Below are positions 54,546-62,959 of a stretch of 64,000 nucleotides of DNA, piece by piece. The stretch is taken from the NCBI RefSeq assembly GCF_030812335.1, contig NZ_JAUSSN010000006.1, positions 124,001 to 188,000 of the forward strand. Reading direction: 5' to 3'. The position numbers and the translations under genes are program-made. The stretch is from Pseudarthrobacter oxydans (GTDB lineage: Bacteria; Actinomycetota; Actinomycetes; Actinomycetales; Micrococcaceae). Under the pieces are notes generated by a model. That model was not told the DNA's origin. It searched no databases and was given only the letters and a program-made list of their open reading frames with translations. Position 1 is the stretch's first letter, and every line of letters starts with the position of its first letter.

Positions 54546-54968
54546 GTCCAACCTCTCTTTGAGCGCATTCATCGGCGCCCTCAGCTCCGGCAGGGTAACT
54601 GCCTGGCGTGAACGCGACGTGTGCGACGTATCGGTTACAACTGCCCGGTCATGTGCGCCGGGCAAGGTCCAATCACAACTATGCCCGCCTGCGTCAGCGG
54701 GCGTTCGCCCTCTCGGGCGTAGTCGTCACCAGCCACTCTAGCTGTGACCGCTCGGGGATGCGTAGCTGTCGCATGGGGGTCCTGTCGTATTTGACCGGCA
54801 TACTGGTTGTGTGACGATGTGCCGCCCGGCGGCGCTCGGATCGCCGTGTGTGACGCAGAATATGGCGGATCGCGGGGCCAACAGCTTGAAGCGCAGGCGC
54901 AAAGGGTGTTGGCTTGGAGTAATGGAAATCACTAGAGCTATTGAAAACACCAAGCATAGGAGCAACAC
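54546..54968. promoter_or_regulatory. Divergent promoter region aceE / DUF3052
   Basis: About 420 bases between the two divergent starts. It should hold both promoters; TTGACC near 54,792 could be a -35 element for one of them, but no certain -10 was found. No open gene. Confidence 0.4.
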
Positions 54969-55385
54969 GTGAGCGAGGCCGACGCCGCCACTTCGGTAAA
55001 TGTGGCGGAAAAACTGGGTTTCAAAACCGGGGACCTGATTCAGGAATTCGGTTATGACGATGACGTCGACTTCGATCTACGCGACGACATCGAAGATCTC
55101 ACCGGCTCGGAACTCTTCGATGAGGACGACCACGAGGTAGTCGACGCCGTGATTCTGTGGTGGCGTTCCGGCGACGGTGACCTCGTGGACACCCTGGTTG
55201 ACTCGTTGACCACACTGGCCGAGGGCGGCGTTATCTGGGTGCTGACCCCGAAGTCCGGCCGGGTCGGCTACGTCTCACCGGCCGATATCCAGGATGCCGC
55301 GCCCACCGCTGGCCTGCACTACACCACTTCAGCGGGCGTCTCCAAGGACTGGAGCGCCACCCGGGTCACGCGGAAGAACAAGTGA
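54969..55385 (+). CDS. DUF3052 family protein
   Basis: A 138-aa protein from GTG 54969, very acidic in its first half (GYDDDVDFDLRDDIEDL). The family is conserved in Actinobacteria and its exact role is unknown. GVIWVLTPKSGRVGYVSPADI is the family core. It overlaps the peroxiredoxin gene by GTGA at 55382-55385, so the two are coupled. Confidence 0.9.
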   Translation: MSEADAATSVNVAEKLGFKTGDLIQEFGYDDDVDFDLRDDIEDLTGSELFDEDDHEVVDAVILWWRSGDGDLVDTLVDSLTTLAEGGVIWVLTPKSGRVGYVSPADIQDAAPTAGLHYTTSAGVSKDWSATRVTRKNK

Positions 55386-55900
55386 CCCAAACCGCAGCGG
55401 CGCGCGTAATAGCGGACCAGGCAGTTGACGCGCTTGCAGTGCCCGCCGTCGGCGAGGCGGCCCCGGACTTCGAGCTGCTGAACCAGTACGGCGAACCTGT
55501 CAGGCTCGCCGAACTCGTCGGTCGCAACGTCGTCCTCGTGTTCTTCCCGTTCGCCTTCTCCGGCATCTGCACGGGGGAGCTGTGTGAAATCCGGGACAAC
55601 CTGGCGCTGTTCGAGGATGCCGACGCCGTCGTGCTGGGTATCTCAGTGGACAGCAAGTTCGCCCAGCGGGCCTACGCCGAGAAGGAAGGCTATGCCTTCG
55701 ACCTGCTGGCCGACTTCTGGCCGCACGGGGCCGTCGCCGAACAATACGGGGTGTTCGATCCCGGAAGCGGGATGGCAAAGCGCGGAACTTTCATCATCGA
55801 CGCGAGCGGAATCGTGCGTTACGTGGTGGTGAACCCCCGCGGCCAGGCCCGGGACTTCGCCGGCTACCGCGCCGCCCTGGCGGGACTCGCAGGGAACTGA
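55382..55900 (+). CDS. AhpE-like peroxiredoxin
   Basis: A 172-aa thioredoxin-fold peroxidase from GTG 55382. The peroxidatic Cys is in FFPFAFSGICTGELCEIRDN, in the one-Cys AhpE-type arrangement (F-S-G-I-C-T-G-E). WPHGAVAEQYGVFDPGSG and RGTFIIDASGIVRY follow. It reduces peroxides and peroxynitrite. The overlap with DUF3052 and close spacing to the sirtuin gene suggest an operon. Confidence 0.9.
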   Translation: MTQTAAARVIADQAVDALAVPAVGEAAPDFELLNQYGEPVRLAELVGRNVVLVFFPFAFSGICTGELCEIRDNLALFEDADAVVLGISVDSKFAQRAYAEKEGYAFDLLADFWPHGAVAEQYGVFDPGSGMAKRGTFIIDASGIVRYVVVNPRGQARDFAGYRAALAGLAGN

Positions 55901-55904
55901 CGCG

Positions 55905-56825
55905 GTGAGGACGCGGCGGCCCGGGATCGGCATGACTGGCTTTGCCAGCCTGCCCCCGGTCCCCGCCGCGGAACCGGCCCGGGACGAGCTCGAGGTCCTG
56001 CAGGAAATCCACGGCATACTGGCCGGGGAACGGTTCGCGCTGCTTACCGGGGCCGGCCTGAGCACCGACTCCGGCATCCCGGACTACCGCGGACCGGGCG
56101 CTGCGCCGCGGGCGCCCATGACGTACCAGGAATTCATCGGCGCGCCGGACAACCGCCGCCGCTACTGGGCCCGCAACCACATCGGCTGGTCCCACCTGCG
56201 CCGGGCCGACCCCAACGACGGCCACGCCGCCGTCGCCCGGCTGGAGCACCGCGGGCTGCTGACCGGACTCATCACCCAGAACGTGGACCGGCTGCATGAG
56301 GACGCCGGCAGCGTCAATGTGGTGGACCTGCACGGCCGTTTTGACCAGGTGGTCTGCCTCGCCTGCCACCGGCGGTACAGCCGGACGCTGCTGGCGGGGG
56401 TTCTGACGGAGCTCAACCCCGGCTTCCTGGAACGGGCCCTGGCCGCCGGTGTGATCGAAATGGCCCCGGACGCCGACGCCACGGTCGAGGACGAGGACCT
56501 GATCGAGAGTTTTGTCGTCGCCCACTGCCCGGCCTGCGGCGGCACCCTCAAGCCGGATTTCGTCTACTTCGGTGAGAACGTCCCCAAAGACCGGGTGGAA
56601 CGCTCCTACGCCATGGTGGATGAGGCCGGCGCCCTCCTGGTGGCCGGCTCCTCGCTGACGGTGATGAGCGGCCTGCGGTTTGCCAGGCACGCGGCCAAGC
56701 ACGGAAAACCCGTGGTCATCATCAACCGGGGCCAGACCCGCGGGGACGAGCTCGCCACGGTCAAGCTCGATGCCGGCGTCAGCGAGTCGCTGCGGTGGCT
56801 CGCCGACGAGCTTCCGCCGCTCTGA
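55905..56825 (+). CDS. NAD-dependent protein deacylase (sirtuin)
   Basis: A 306-aa sirtuin; GTG 55905 or ATG 55932 (MTGFASLPPVP) could start it. Family parts in order: LLTGAGLSTDSGIPDYRG, LITQNVDRLHEDAG, VVDLHGRF with catalytic His, and the zinc cysteines CLAC and CPAC, then FVYFGENVPKDRV and LLVAGSSLTVMSG. The zinc ribbon distinguishes it from the defence-type SIR2 protein in the island. Third gene of the DUF3052-peroxiredoxin-sirtuin run. Confidence 0.92.
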   Translation: MRTRRPGIGMTGFASLPPVPAAEPARDELEVLQEIHGILAGERFALLTGAGLSTDSGIPDYRGPGAAPRAPMTYQEFIGAPDNRRRYWARNHIGWSHLRRADPNDGHAAVARLEHRGLLTGLITQNVDRLHEDAGSVNVVDLHGRFDQVVCLACHRRYSRTLLAGVLTELNPGFLERALAAGVIEMAPDADATVEDEDLIESFVVAHCPACGGTLKPDFVYFGENVPKDRVERSYAMVDEAGALLVAGSSLTVMSGLRFARHAAKHGKPVVIINRGQTRGDELATVKLDAGVSESLRWLADELPPL

Positions 56826-56907
56826 GCCCGATTGGCGTTCTGCCCGCCGCATCCGGTACAGTAGCTGTTCGTTGGTTCAAGCGCTGAGGCGTGGAAACCG
56901 CGGTTTT

Positions 56908-56983
56908 GGGTCTTTAGCTCAGCTGGTAGAGCGCCACGTTTACACCGTGGATGTCATCGGTTCGATCCCGGTAGGACCCACCA
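56908..56983 (+). tRNA. tRNA-Val (anticodon UAC)
   Basis: A 76-base tRNA: acceptor GGGTCTT, D-arm AGCTCAGCTGGTAGAGC, anticodon stem CCACG-TTTACAC-CGTGG with anticodon TAC, T-loop GGTTCGATCC, discriminator A and encoded CCA. All stems pair. Confidence 0.95.
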
Positions 56984-56986
56984 AGG

Positions 56987-57034
56987 AAAAACCCCGTCAG
57001 CGCAGGCCTGGAGGCCGCACGGCGGGGTTTTTTG
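56987..57034 (+). terminator. Terminator after tRNA-Val
   Basis: AAAAACCCCG (56987-56996) pairs with CGGGGTTTTT (57023-57032), with an inner GGCC-TGGA-GGCC hairpin and a run of T. Intrinsic terminator. Confidence 0.85.
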
Positions 57035-57077
57035 TGCGCCGCGAAAATTGTCGGGGCCTCACCCTACCGTTGCGGGT

Positions 57078-57368
57078 ATGGAACACGTGATGGTGAAATC
57101 AGGCCCGGATGGACGGCCCCAAGCGGTGGTGCGCGCCGGCCGGGAATGGATTGTCGGTGCGGAGCCCGTCCGCTGGTTCGAGCGGGTGAGCTGGTGGGAG
57201 GCGGAGCGGCGGATGCCCAAAGGACTGAGCCGGGTCGACGTCGAGGTCTGGCAGGTCCAGGCGAGACTGGGCCGCAACTCGGGTTCTGCCCTCACCACGA
57301 TGGAAATCATCCGTGACGGCCTGGGCGGCGGCTGGCGGCTCCGGGAGGCGATCGCCGACGCGGCATGA
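57078..57368 (+). CDS. DUF6504 family protein
   Basis: A 96-aa protein from ATG 57078 (MEHVMVKSGPDG). Two tryptophan-rich beta motifs (EWIVGAEPVRWFERVSWWE, then VEVWQVQARLG) are characteristic of DUF6504, an actinobacterial family of unknown role. Ends before a hairpin. Alone between tRNA-Val and the catabolic locus. Confidence 0.75.
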   Translation: MEHVMVKSGPDGRPQAVVRAGREWIVGAEPVRWFERVSWWEAERRMPKGLSRVDVEVWQVQARLGRNSGSALTTMEIIRDGLGGGWRLREAIADAA

Positions 57369-57429
57369 CCGCTTCACATGAGCGGCATGTCCACTGGCGT
57401 CACGCACTGCAGGTGCCGGGGCATTGGAA

Positions 57430-57474
57430 AAGCCTTCCACCGCGACTATTGGGGGATGCCGCGGTGGAAGGCTT
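57430..57474. terminator. Hairpin after DUF6504
   Basis: Perfect 15-bp arms (57430-57444 and 57460-57474) around a 15-base loop. Confidence 0.75.
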
Positions 57475-57637
57475 GTGTATGAATATACCGTGAATAATAG
57501 GAAATGTGAAACAGGCCGCGGCGACTCCGTGCTGCGAAAATGCCTATTCGATGGCGAAATTATCGGCTAACGCGCGGCCTGGGGTTGGCTGGCCTGACAC
57601 AATCCGCCCCACCCCAACGGCGGCCTAGGATGTCTTC

Positions 57638-58468
57638 ATGATGCCAAAGATCGCCCGCCGCATAGCCCGGGTCCGCCCGCTGTCCGAGGATTCCGGGGAC
57701 GAGCACTTTTTCGTCGCCAACGATGCCCCTGACTTCGACAGCGAAGCAGGACGGGCGTGGACGGTGATCGACTCGCCGTTCCCGGGTTCCCCGGCGAACG
57801 CCGGCAGCGCGCCCCGCAGGGGCTGGGCAGCCGGCGGCACCGTTGACGAGGGCTCGTTCATTTTCCTGGCGCCCAGTGTCCCGGCCAACGTTCTGGGAAT
57901 GGCGCACAACACCGGCCAGGCGGGCCGCGATCTCCCGCCGCAGGCTTTCCACAAGGCAGCGACCAGTGTGGTCGGTCCGGGAGAGGCAATAGAACTGGGG
58001 CCAGGGGTGGGCCGCGTTGATCCGGAAGCGGAACTGACGATTGTCATCGGACGCAAGGTCCGGAGGCTGACCCTCGGCAATGCACGGACGGCAGTCCTGG
58101 GTTTCACCATTGGAAATGATGTCTCCGCCCGGGACCTGCAGCAGTCGGATGCGTTGTGGATCAGCGCCAAGAGCCAGGACACCTTCACTCCGGCCGGGCC
58201 GTGGATCGTCACGGGGCTCAATGGTGCCGACCTGGCGATCGGGATCAGGCACAACGGCGCCGAGCTCAAGTCGGCCAGCACAGCCGATCTTGGCTGGGGG
58301 GTGGACGAAATCCTCGTCTACCTGACGTCCTTCATGACGCTGCACCCTGGCGATCTCGTGCTGACGGGCTTCCCTGCCGAGTGCGCGCGCCTGAGCGCCG
58401 GTGACACCGTAACGTGCCGTATTGAAGGCATCGGTGAGCTGACGAATCCGGTAGTGGCCGTCGATTGA
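57638..58468 (+). CDS. Fumarylacetoacetate hydrolase family protein
   Basis: A 276-aa FAH-fold enzyme. Metal-binding acidic residues are in VDPEAELTIVIGR (E-x-E) and a matching Asp in GFTIGNDVSARDLQQSD; the fold's ending DLVLTGFPAE is present. The family includes hydrolases of acylpyruvates and oxaloacetate decarboxylases, and sugar-acid pathway dehydratase-like members. Its substrate here cannot be read from the sequence. It precedes the IclR regulator gene on the same strand. Confidence 0.85.
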   Translation: MMPKIARRIARVRPLSEDSGDEHFFVANDAPDFDSEAGRAWTVIDSPFPGSPANAGSAPRRGWAAGGTVDEGSFIFLAPSVPANVLGMAHNTGQAGRDLPPQAFHKAATSVVGPGEAIELGPGVGRVDPEAELTIVIGRKVRRLTLGNARTAVLGFTIGNDVSARDLQQSDALWISAKSQDTFTPAGPWIVTGLNGADLAIGIRHNGAELKSASTADLGWGVDEILVYLTSFMTLHPGDLVLTGFPAECARLSAGDTVTCRIEGIGELTNPVVAVD

Positions 58469-58577
58469 CGGCGTTCGCGCCGGCCGCTGCCGGACCACAC
58501 CCCTGCGGCCCCTGATTCTCACGGCGAATCGCAGCCCCGGGGGCGCGGTTCGGCGCGCCCGACACTATGATGGTTAG

Positions 58578-58595
58578 TGTTCAACTGACTGAACA
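58578..58595. promoter_or_regulatory. Candidate IclR operator upstream of the iclR gene
   Basis: TGTTCAACTGACTGAACA: perfect arms TGTTCA/TGAACA with a 6-base spacer, 52 bases before the regulator gene start. Probable autoregulatory site; the arms recur upstream of the transporter and the two dehydrogenase genes. Confidence 0.55.
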
Positions 58596-58646
58596 GCTCC
58601 GGATGCAGGGCGCCGGCGCCCTGCACGCGATCCCTGAAGGAGAATC

Positions 58647-59444
58647 ATGGCCGATTCCCGAGTTTCCCGCACCCCTGACGGATCGGGGAGCGCCTCACCC
58701 GCGCCGGCGGTCACCCGTGCCGCCGCTGTGCTGGAGGCGCTGGCCTCCTCTGCGACCGGGCGGCTGACGCTGAGCGATCTCGCCAGGGAACTGGGCATCC
58801 CCAAATCCTCGACGTCGAACCTCCTGCTTGCGCTCGAGGAGGCACGGCTCATCAACCGCCAGGGTGCCGAATTCACGCTCGGGCGCAAGCTGGTAGAGCT
58901 GGGCGCGGCGTACCTGAGCCGTCTGGACGAGGTCCAGGAGTTTTACCGGTTCTGTGAACAGGCGCCCACCCTCTCGGGCGAGACGGTCCGCATCGCCATG
59001 CTCGATGGGACCAACGTCATCTACCTGGCCCGGTACGAAGGCCATCCCGCGGTCCGCCTCACCTCCAACATCGGCGACAAGATGCCAGTCTCCCTTTGCG
59101 CCGTCGGCAAGGCGCTGATTGCGCGGCTGCATGACCACGATGTGGCCGAGATGTTTCCTGATGACGCCCAGTTGCCCGTCCTGACTCCGAAATCCCTGCG
59201 CACGGGGGCGGAGCTCAAGGCCCAGCTCGCCGTCATTCGCGAACAGGGCTACGCCTTCGAGGATGAGGAATCCACCACCGGCGTCGTCTGCCTGGCCGTC
59301 TCGGTGCCGACCCGCGGCGCGCACGGACCCAGCCTGGGCCTGTCCGTCACCGCCCTGAAGGCAACCTACTCGGAAGAGCAGGGCGCGCTGATGGTCAAAG
59401 AACTGAAAGAACTGGCCCGGTCCCTCGGCAATCCCATGGGGTAG
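58647..59444 (+). CDS. IclR-family transcriptional regulator
   Basis: A 265-aa IclR regulator from ATG 58647 with AAGGAG upstream. N-terminal winged helix (ALASSATGRLTLSDLARELGIPKSSTSNLLLALEEARLI split over two helices), then the ligand-binding domain ending GVVCLAVSVPTRG and LSVTALKATY. It likely senses a metabolite of the nearby hydroxy-acid or sugar-acid locus and controls the transporter and dehydrogenase genes. Confidence 0.92.
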   Translation: MADSRVSRTPDGSGSASPAPAVTRAAAVLEALASSATGRLTLSDLARELGIPKSSTSNLLLALEEARLINRQGAEFTLGRKLVELGAAYLSRLDEVQEFYRFCEQAPTLSGETVRIAMLDGTNVIYLARYEGHPAVRLTSNIGDKMPVSLCAVGKALIARLHDHDVAEMFPDDAQLPVLTPKSLRTGAELKAQLAVIREQGYAFEDEESTTGVVCLAVSVPTRGAHGPSLGLSVTALKATYSEEQGALMVKELKELARSLGNPMG

Positions 59445-59514
59445 CGCCGGCCGCCGCCCGGTAGGGATGCGAACCGAAAATAAATCCGATATTACGTAGG
59501 CGAATCGATCAGCC

Positions 59515-59533
59515 TGTTGTACGCTGTTCAACA
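59515..59533. promoter_or_regulatory. Candidate IclR operator upstream of the transporter
   Basis: TGTTG (59515-59519) and CAACA (59529-59533) with an overlapping TGTTCA half-site at 59525-59530, about 80 bases before the transporter start. Resembles the site upstream of iclR but less perfect. Confidence 0.4.
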
Positions 59534-59609
59534 TGGTGATCGGCCCCTCGGGGGTTGCTCACATCCCACCAGACCAACGGGGGTCTGGAGTGTTCTTGAG
59601 GGAGTGCTT

Positions 59610-60959
59610 GTGACAACTAGTACTAATACACCGCTGGCTAAAGCGGACGGCGCCGTCGTCGATCCGGAACAGCTGCGAAGGGCAACACTTGCCAGCTCCG
59701 TAGGCTCCGCTCTGGAGTACTACGACTTCTACATTTACGGCCTGGCTTCGGCCCTGATCTTCGGCCCGCTGTTCTTCTCGCCGCTCGGCGAGGACGGGGC
59801 CCTGATCGCCTCGTTTGCCACCTACGGGGTGGGTTTCGCGGCCCGGCCGTTCGGCGGGATGATCTTCGGCCACATCGGCGACAGGTTCGGCCGCAAACTG
59901 GTCCTCATCCTCACGATCGGCCTGATGGGCACCGCAAGCTTTGCCATCGGGCTGCTTCCGACCTTCGAACAGGCCGGCATGCTCGGAGCGGTCCTGCTGG
60001 TGACGCTGCGCATCCTTCAGGGACTGGGCGCCGGCGCTGAGCAGGCGGGCGCCACGACACTGATTTCCGAAGTCGCGCCGCGCCACCGCCGGGGCTTCTT
60101 TGCTGCTCTCCCGTTTGTCGGGATCCAGCTGGGTACCCTGCTCGGTGCCGGAACATTTGCCCTGATTGCAATGGCTGACAAGGACGTCCTGGAGGGCTGG
60201 CTGTGGCGGGTTCCGTTCCTTGCCAGCGTGGTCCTGATTGCGGTAGCCGTCTTCATTCGGCTGCGGCTGAAGGAAACGCCCGTCTTCCAGGAGCTGGAGA
60301 AGCACAAGAGCGTGGCCAAGAACCCCCTCGGCCAGCTCTGGAAGCACTCCAAGAAGAACGTTCTGATCGGCATCGGCCTGCGGATGGGTGAGAACGGCAA
60401 CTCCTCGATCTACTCCGCCCTGCTCATCGCGTTCATGGCGTCGAAGGACGGCGTATTCCCGGGGGACAAGTTCATCGGCCCGGTGGGCCTGCTCATTGCC
60501 GCCGGCTTCGCCGCCATTATGGTGGTGACTTTCGGTGCGCTCTCGGACAGGTTCGGGCGTGTGCCCGTCTACCGCTACGGAGCGCTCTTCCAGGCCCTCA
60601 TCGCGCTGCCCGCGTTCTATCTGGTGACTCTGGGCAACGTCACGCTCGTCTGGATCGTCATGGTGGTGGGTATCGCCCTGGGCGTTCAGTCCATGCTCGG
60701 CCCGCAGTGCCCGCTCCTTCCCGAACTCTTCGGCTCCCGGTACCGGTTCACCGGCGTGGCCATGAGCCGCGAACTCTCGGCTGTCTTCGCCGGCGGGCTG
60801 GTGCCGCTGGTGGGCGCCGCCCTCCTGGCCGCCACTGATCACTCCTGGCTGGTGCTCGCCATCTACTCGCTGGTTCTTGCTGCCATCTCCTTTGTCACCA
60901 CGTTCTTTACCCCGGAAACGGTGGGGCGCGACCTCTTGCTGACGGAGGATGCCAGCTAG
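59610..60959 (+). CDS. MHS-family major facilitator transporter
   Basis: A 449-aa, twelve-helix metabolite:H+ symporter from GTG 59610 (preceded by GAGGGAG). Family signatures: SALEYYDFYIYGLASALIFG at helix 1, GHIGDRFGRKLVL between helices 2 and 3, LRILQGLGAGAEQAGA, and GALSDRFGRVPVYRYG in the second half. MHS members take up carboxylates such as alpha-ketoglutarate, shikimate or sugar acids. Located between the IclR gene and the dehydrogenase genes; substrate unknown. Confidence 0.92.
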   Translation: MTTSTNTPLAKADGAVVDPEQLRRATLASSVGSALEYYDFYIYGLASALIFGPLFFSPLGEDGALIASFATYGVGFAARPFGGMIFGHIGDRFGRKLVLILTIGLMGTASFAIGLLPTFEQAGMLGAVLLVTLRILQGLGAGAEQAGATTLISEVAPRHRRGFFAALPFVGIQLGTLLGAGTFALIAMADKDVLEGWLWRVPFLASVVLIAVAVFIRLRLKETPVFQELEKHKSVAKNPLGQLWKHSKKNVLIGIGLRMGENGNSSIYSALLIAFMASKDGVFPGDKFIGPVGLLIAAGFAAIMVVTFGALSDRFGRVPVYRYGALFQALIALPAFYLVTLGNVTLVWIVMVVGIALGVQSMLGPQCPLLPELFGSRYRFTGVAMSRELSAVFAGGLVPLVGAALLAATDHSWLVLAIYSLVLAAISFVTTFFTPETVGRDLLLTEDAS

Positions 60960-60998
60960 TCGCTCCCGGGCACTCCGCCGCCCGCCGGCGCCGGACCC

Positions 60999-61037
60999 AA
61001 GGCCGTGTCCCTTCCGCACAGGAAGGGACATGGCCTT
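60999..61037 (+). terminator. Terminator after the MHS transporter
   Basis: 17-bp stem (60999-61015 with 61021-61037, one G-T pair), loop GCACA; followed by GCGTTTTT. Strong intrinsic terminator. Confidence 0.85.
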
Positions 61038-61500
61038 CCCGCGTTTTTCGAGGCGCGCCTGGTGTGCCGATTGGCGGCGACGCGGGGGTGCATGGCTGTG
61101 CGGGATGGCAGAGATGCCTGGGGATGCGGGAAATCGCACAGCCGCACCGTTGCTTGGCGATGCCGCAAATGCCCGGTGAGGCGGGAAGTCGCACAGCCGC
61201 AGCATTGCCTGGCGATGCCGCAAATGCCCGGTGAGGCGGGAAATGTCGCGTGACACGGGACTACCGGGGCGGCGCCGAGTAGGCCTCAGATCGCTGAGAA
61301 CGAGTCGCGTCGCGGGAAAGAAGTCGCGTCGCGGCCCGGAAGTCGTGGGCTCCGGAGTGGCATGGCGACGCGGAGAATGCCTCATGACGCAGCGAATTCC
61401 AGGTGACGCGGGAATACCGGGGCGCCGGGCAAGCCGCGTGTCGCGGAGCGGAAAGTGCGTCGCAGGGGGGACGAACCGGGGCGCAATTCCTCCCGCACAC
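61038..61500. repeat. GC-rich degenerate tandem repeat region
   Basis: Two near-identical 55-bp units at 61136-61190 and 61191-61245 (start GCACAGCCGC), with a partial unit before and decayed GTCGCGTCGCGG-type copies after, to about 61,500. The open minus-strand frame here is a side effect of composition. Confidence 0.65.
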
Positions 61501-61508
61501 CTACACAG

Positions 61509-61612
61509 AAAAAAGCGGCCCCGCCGTTTGAACTGCCCTCCGAAAGCCAGATTTCTAGTCCGAATCCAGTTTCTTGGGTTGCATTACGTTTCGGAGGGGC
61601 CGCCCATTTGGG
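61509..61612 (-). terminator. Long structured hairpin with T6 tail on the minus strand
   Basis: Read on the minus strand: GCGGCCCC pairs with GGGGCCGC (outer arms), and CCCTCCGAAA with TTTCGGAGGG inside, followed by TTTTTT (61514-61509). It can act as a terminator for the minus-strand dehydrogenase gene or be part of a small RNA; the complex inside is larger than an ordinary terminator. Confidence 0.5.
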
Positions 61613-61639
61613 TGCGGAACCGGCCGCCCGGCCCGGTCT

Positions 61640-61815
61640 TCAGGTCCAGGCCGCCGGAGCCCCGGGACCCCCCGGAGCCGCCGGTGCCCCGGAGCCCCCG
61701 GAGCCCGCGGAGCCGCAAGCGTCCCCGGAGCCCTGGAGCCCCCGGAGCCCCCGGAGCCCCGGAGCCCTGGAGCCCCCGGAGCCGTCGGAGTCCCTGGAGC
61801 CGCAGGGCCCGGACC
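61640..61815. repeat. CCGGAGCC-type tandem repeat
   Basis: Many 9- to 12-bp units of CCCCGGAGC type between the hairpin and the dehydrogenase 3' end. Low-complexity, non-coding. Confidence 0.75.
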
Positions 61816-61831
61816 GCTGAGAAGCCGTGAC

Positions 61832-62896
61832 CTAGTAGAAGTGGACCGTGTCGACGACGTGGGGGAGCTCGCCGCCGTCGAGGAAGGTCCGCAGGTTCCT
61901 GCAGAAGCGTTCCGTGATCAGCCGGTTCTCGGCCGCGCTGAGGGCCGAGGTGTGCGGGGACACCATCACCCGGGGGTGGTGCCACAGCGGGCTGTCCTGC
62001 GGGAGCGGCTCGACGGCAAACACGTCGAGGCACGCATACGAAACCTGGCCGTTGTCGAGTGCTTCCAGCAAGGCGTCCTCGTCCACGACGGTACCGCGGC
62101 CCACGTTCACCATGACCGTCCCGGGCTTCATCGCCGCAAAGACCTCGCGGCTGAACAGCTTCTCGGTATAGGGCGTGCCGGGAAGGGTGTTGACGACGGC
62201 GTCCGCCGTGGCCAGCAGGCCGGCTAGGCCGTCGTTGCCGGCGACCTCCCGAATGCCCTCGATGGGCTCAACGGACCTCTTGGTGCCGCTGACCGTCATT
62301 CCCAGCGCGCGGGCGATCCTGGCAGTCTCCAGCCCGATCTCGCCGAGTCCGGTGACCACCAGGTGGGAGCCGTTGACCAGCCGGGTGGGGGTGCGCAGCT
62401 CGGGCCAGACCCGGACCGCCTGGTCCTGGGCCATTTCCGCGCTGCGCTTGAAACCGTTGAGGATTCCGAGCGCGGCGAACTCGGCAAGCGGCAGGGCGTG
62501 GACACCGGCAGACGTGGTCACCTTGAACTTCTGCAGTGCAGAGGCATCCAGCCCCGAGGCCTTCACGGCACCGCCGGCGCCGGCCGCCATGGCATGGATC
62601 CACTCGAGGTGGGGGTTGCTGCCGGCAACCCGCGCGAGGCCCGCCGGGCTCTCGTTGGGGATCCCGTACAGGACCTGTGCCCTGCCGAGCATGTCCCAGT
62701 AGCGTTCCTCCTGCTCCGGCGTCCGGCGGAAGTCCGGATCTCCGGAGTGGTCTGCCGGAAAGCGCTCCGGAGGCAACAGTTCGGGTTCGTAGAGGACGGT
62801 AACGGAGGGATCTACTGCGCGGATGCGCTCCACAAGCTCTGCTTCGAGCGGGACTGCGATCGCGACGGTGGTTTTAGGCGTCATGCTGTTCATCAT
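61832..62896 (-). CDS. D-2-hydroxyacid dehydrogenase
   Basis: A 354-aa protein; ATG 62896 or the more likely ATG 62884 (MTPKTTVAIAVPLEAEL). NAD-binding Rossmann motif LVVTGLGEIGLETARIARALG; catalytic Arg in VNVGRGTVVDEDALLEAL, Glu in CLDVFAVEPLP, His in MVSPHTSALS. It reduces or oxidises 2-hydroxy acids. Divergent from the following dehydrogenase, with a shared operator-like element between the two. Confidence 0.9.
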   Translation of the reverse strand: MMNSMTPKTTVAIAVPLEAELVERIRAVDPSVTVLYEPELLPPERFPADHSGDPDFRRTPEQEERYWDMLGRAQVLYGIPNESPAGLARVAGSNPHLEWIHAMAAGAGGAVKASGLDASALQKFKVTTSAGVHALPLAEFAALGILNGFKRSAEMAQDQAVRVWPELRTPTRLVNGSHLVVTGLGEIGLETARIARALGMTVSGTKRSVEPIEGIREVAGNDGLAGLLATADAVVNTLPGTPYTEKLFSREVFAAMKPGTVMVNVGRGTVVDEDALLEALDNGQVSYACLDVFAVEPLPQDSPLWHHPRVMVSPHTSALSAAENRLITERFCRNLRTFLDGGELPHVVDTVHFY

Positions 62897-62904
62897 ACTG
62901 AATG
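62887..62904. promoter_or_regulatory. Candidate IclR operator between divergent dehydrogenase genes
   Basis: TGTTCA-TCATAC-TGAATG: the left arm is perfect, the right arm matches TGAACA at four of six positions, same spacing as the site upstream of iclR. It overlaps one possible start of the minus-strand gene, which supports the shorter start at 62884. Confidence 0.4.
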
Positions 62905-62959
62905 GAGGCTAGGATGCTGAACAGATTTCGGAGAGTATTCCACAACGAAGTGAGGCAGC

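Noticed and set aside
51297..54611. Very long plus-strand frame over aceE
   Set aside because: It is antisense to a clear aceE gene and full of Val/Gly/Arg-rich sequence typical of shadow frames in high-GC DNA.
59559..61385. Long 608-codon open frame on the minus strand
   Set aside because: It lies antisense to the MHS transporter gene; its His/Arg/Gln/Pro-rich translation has no recognisable domain and is a composition effect.
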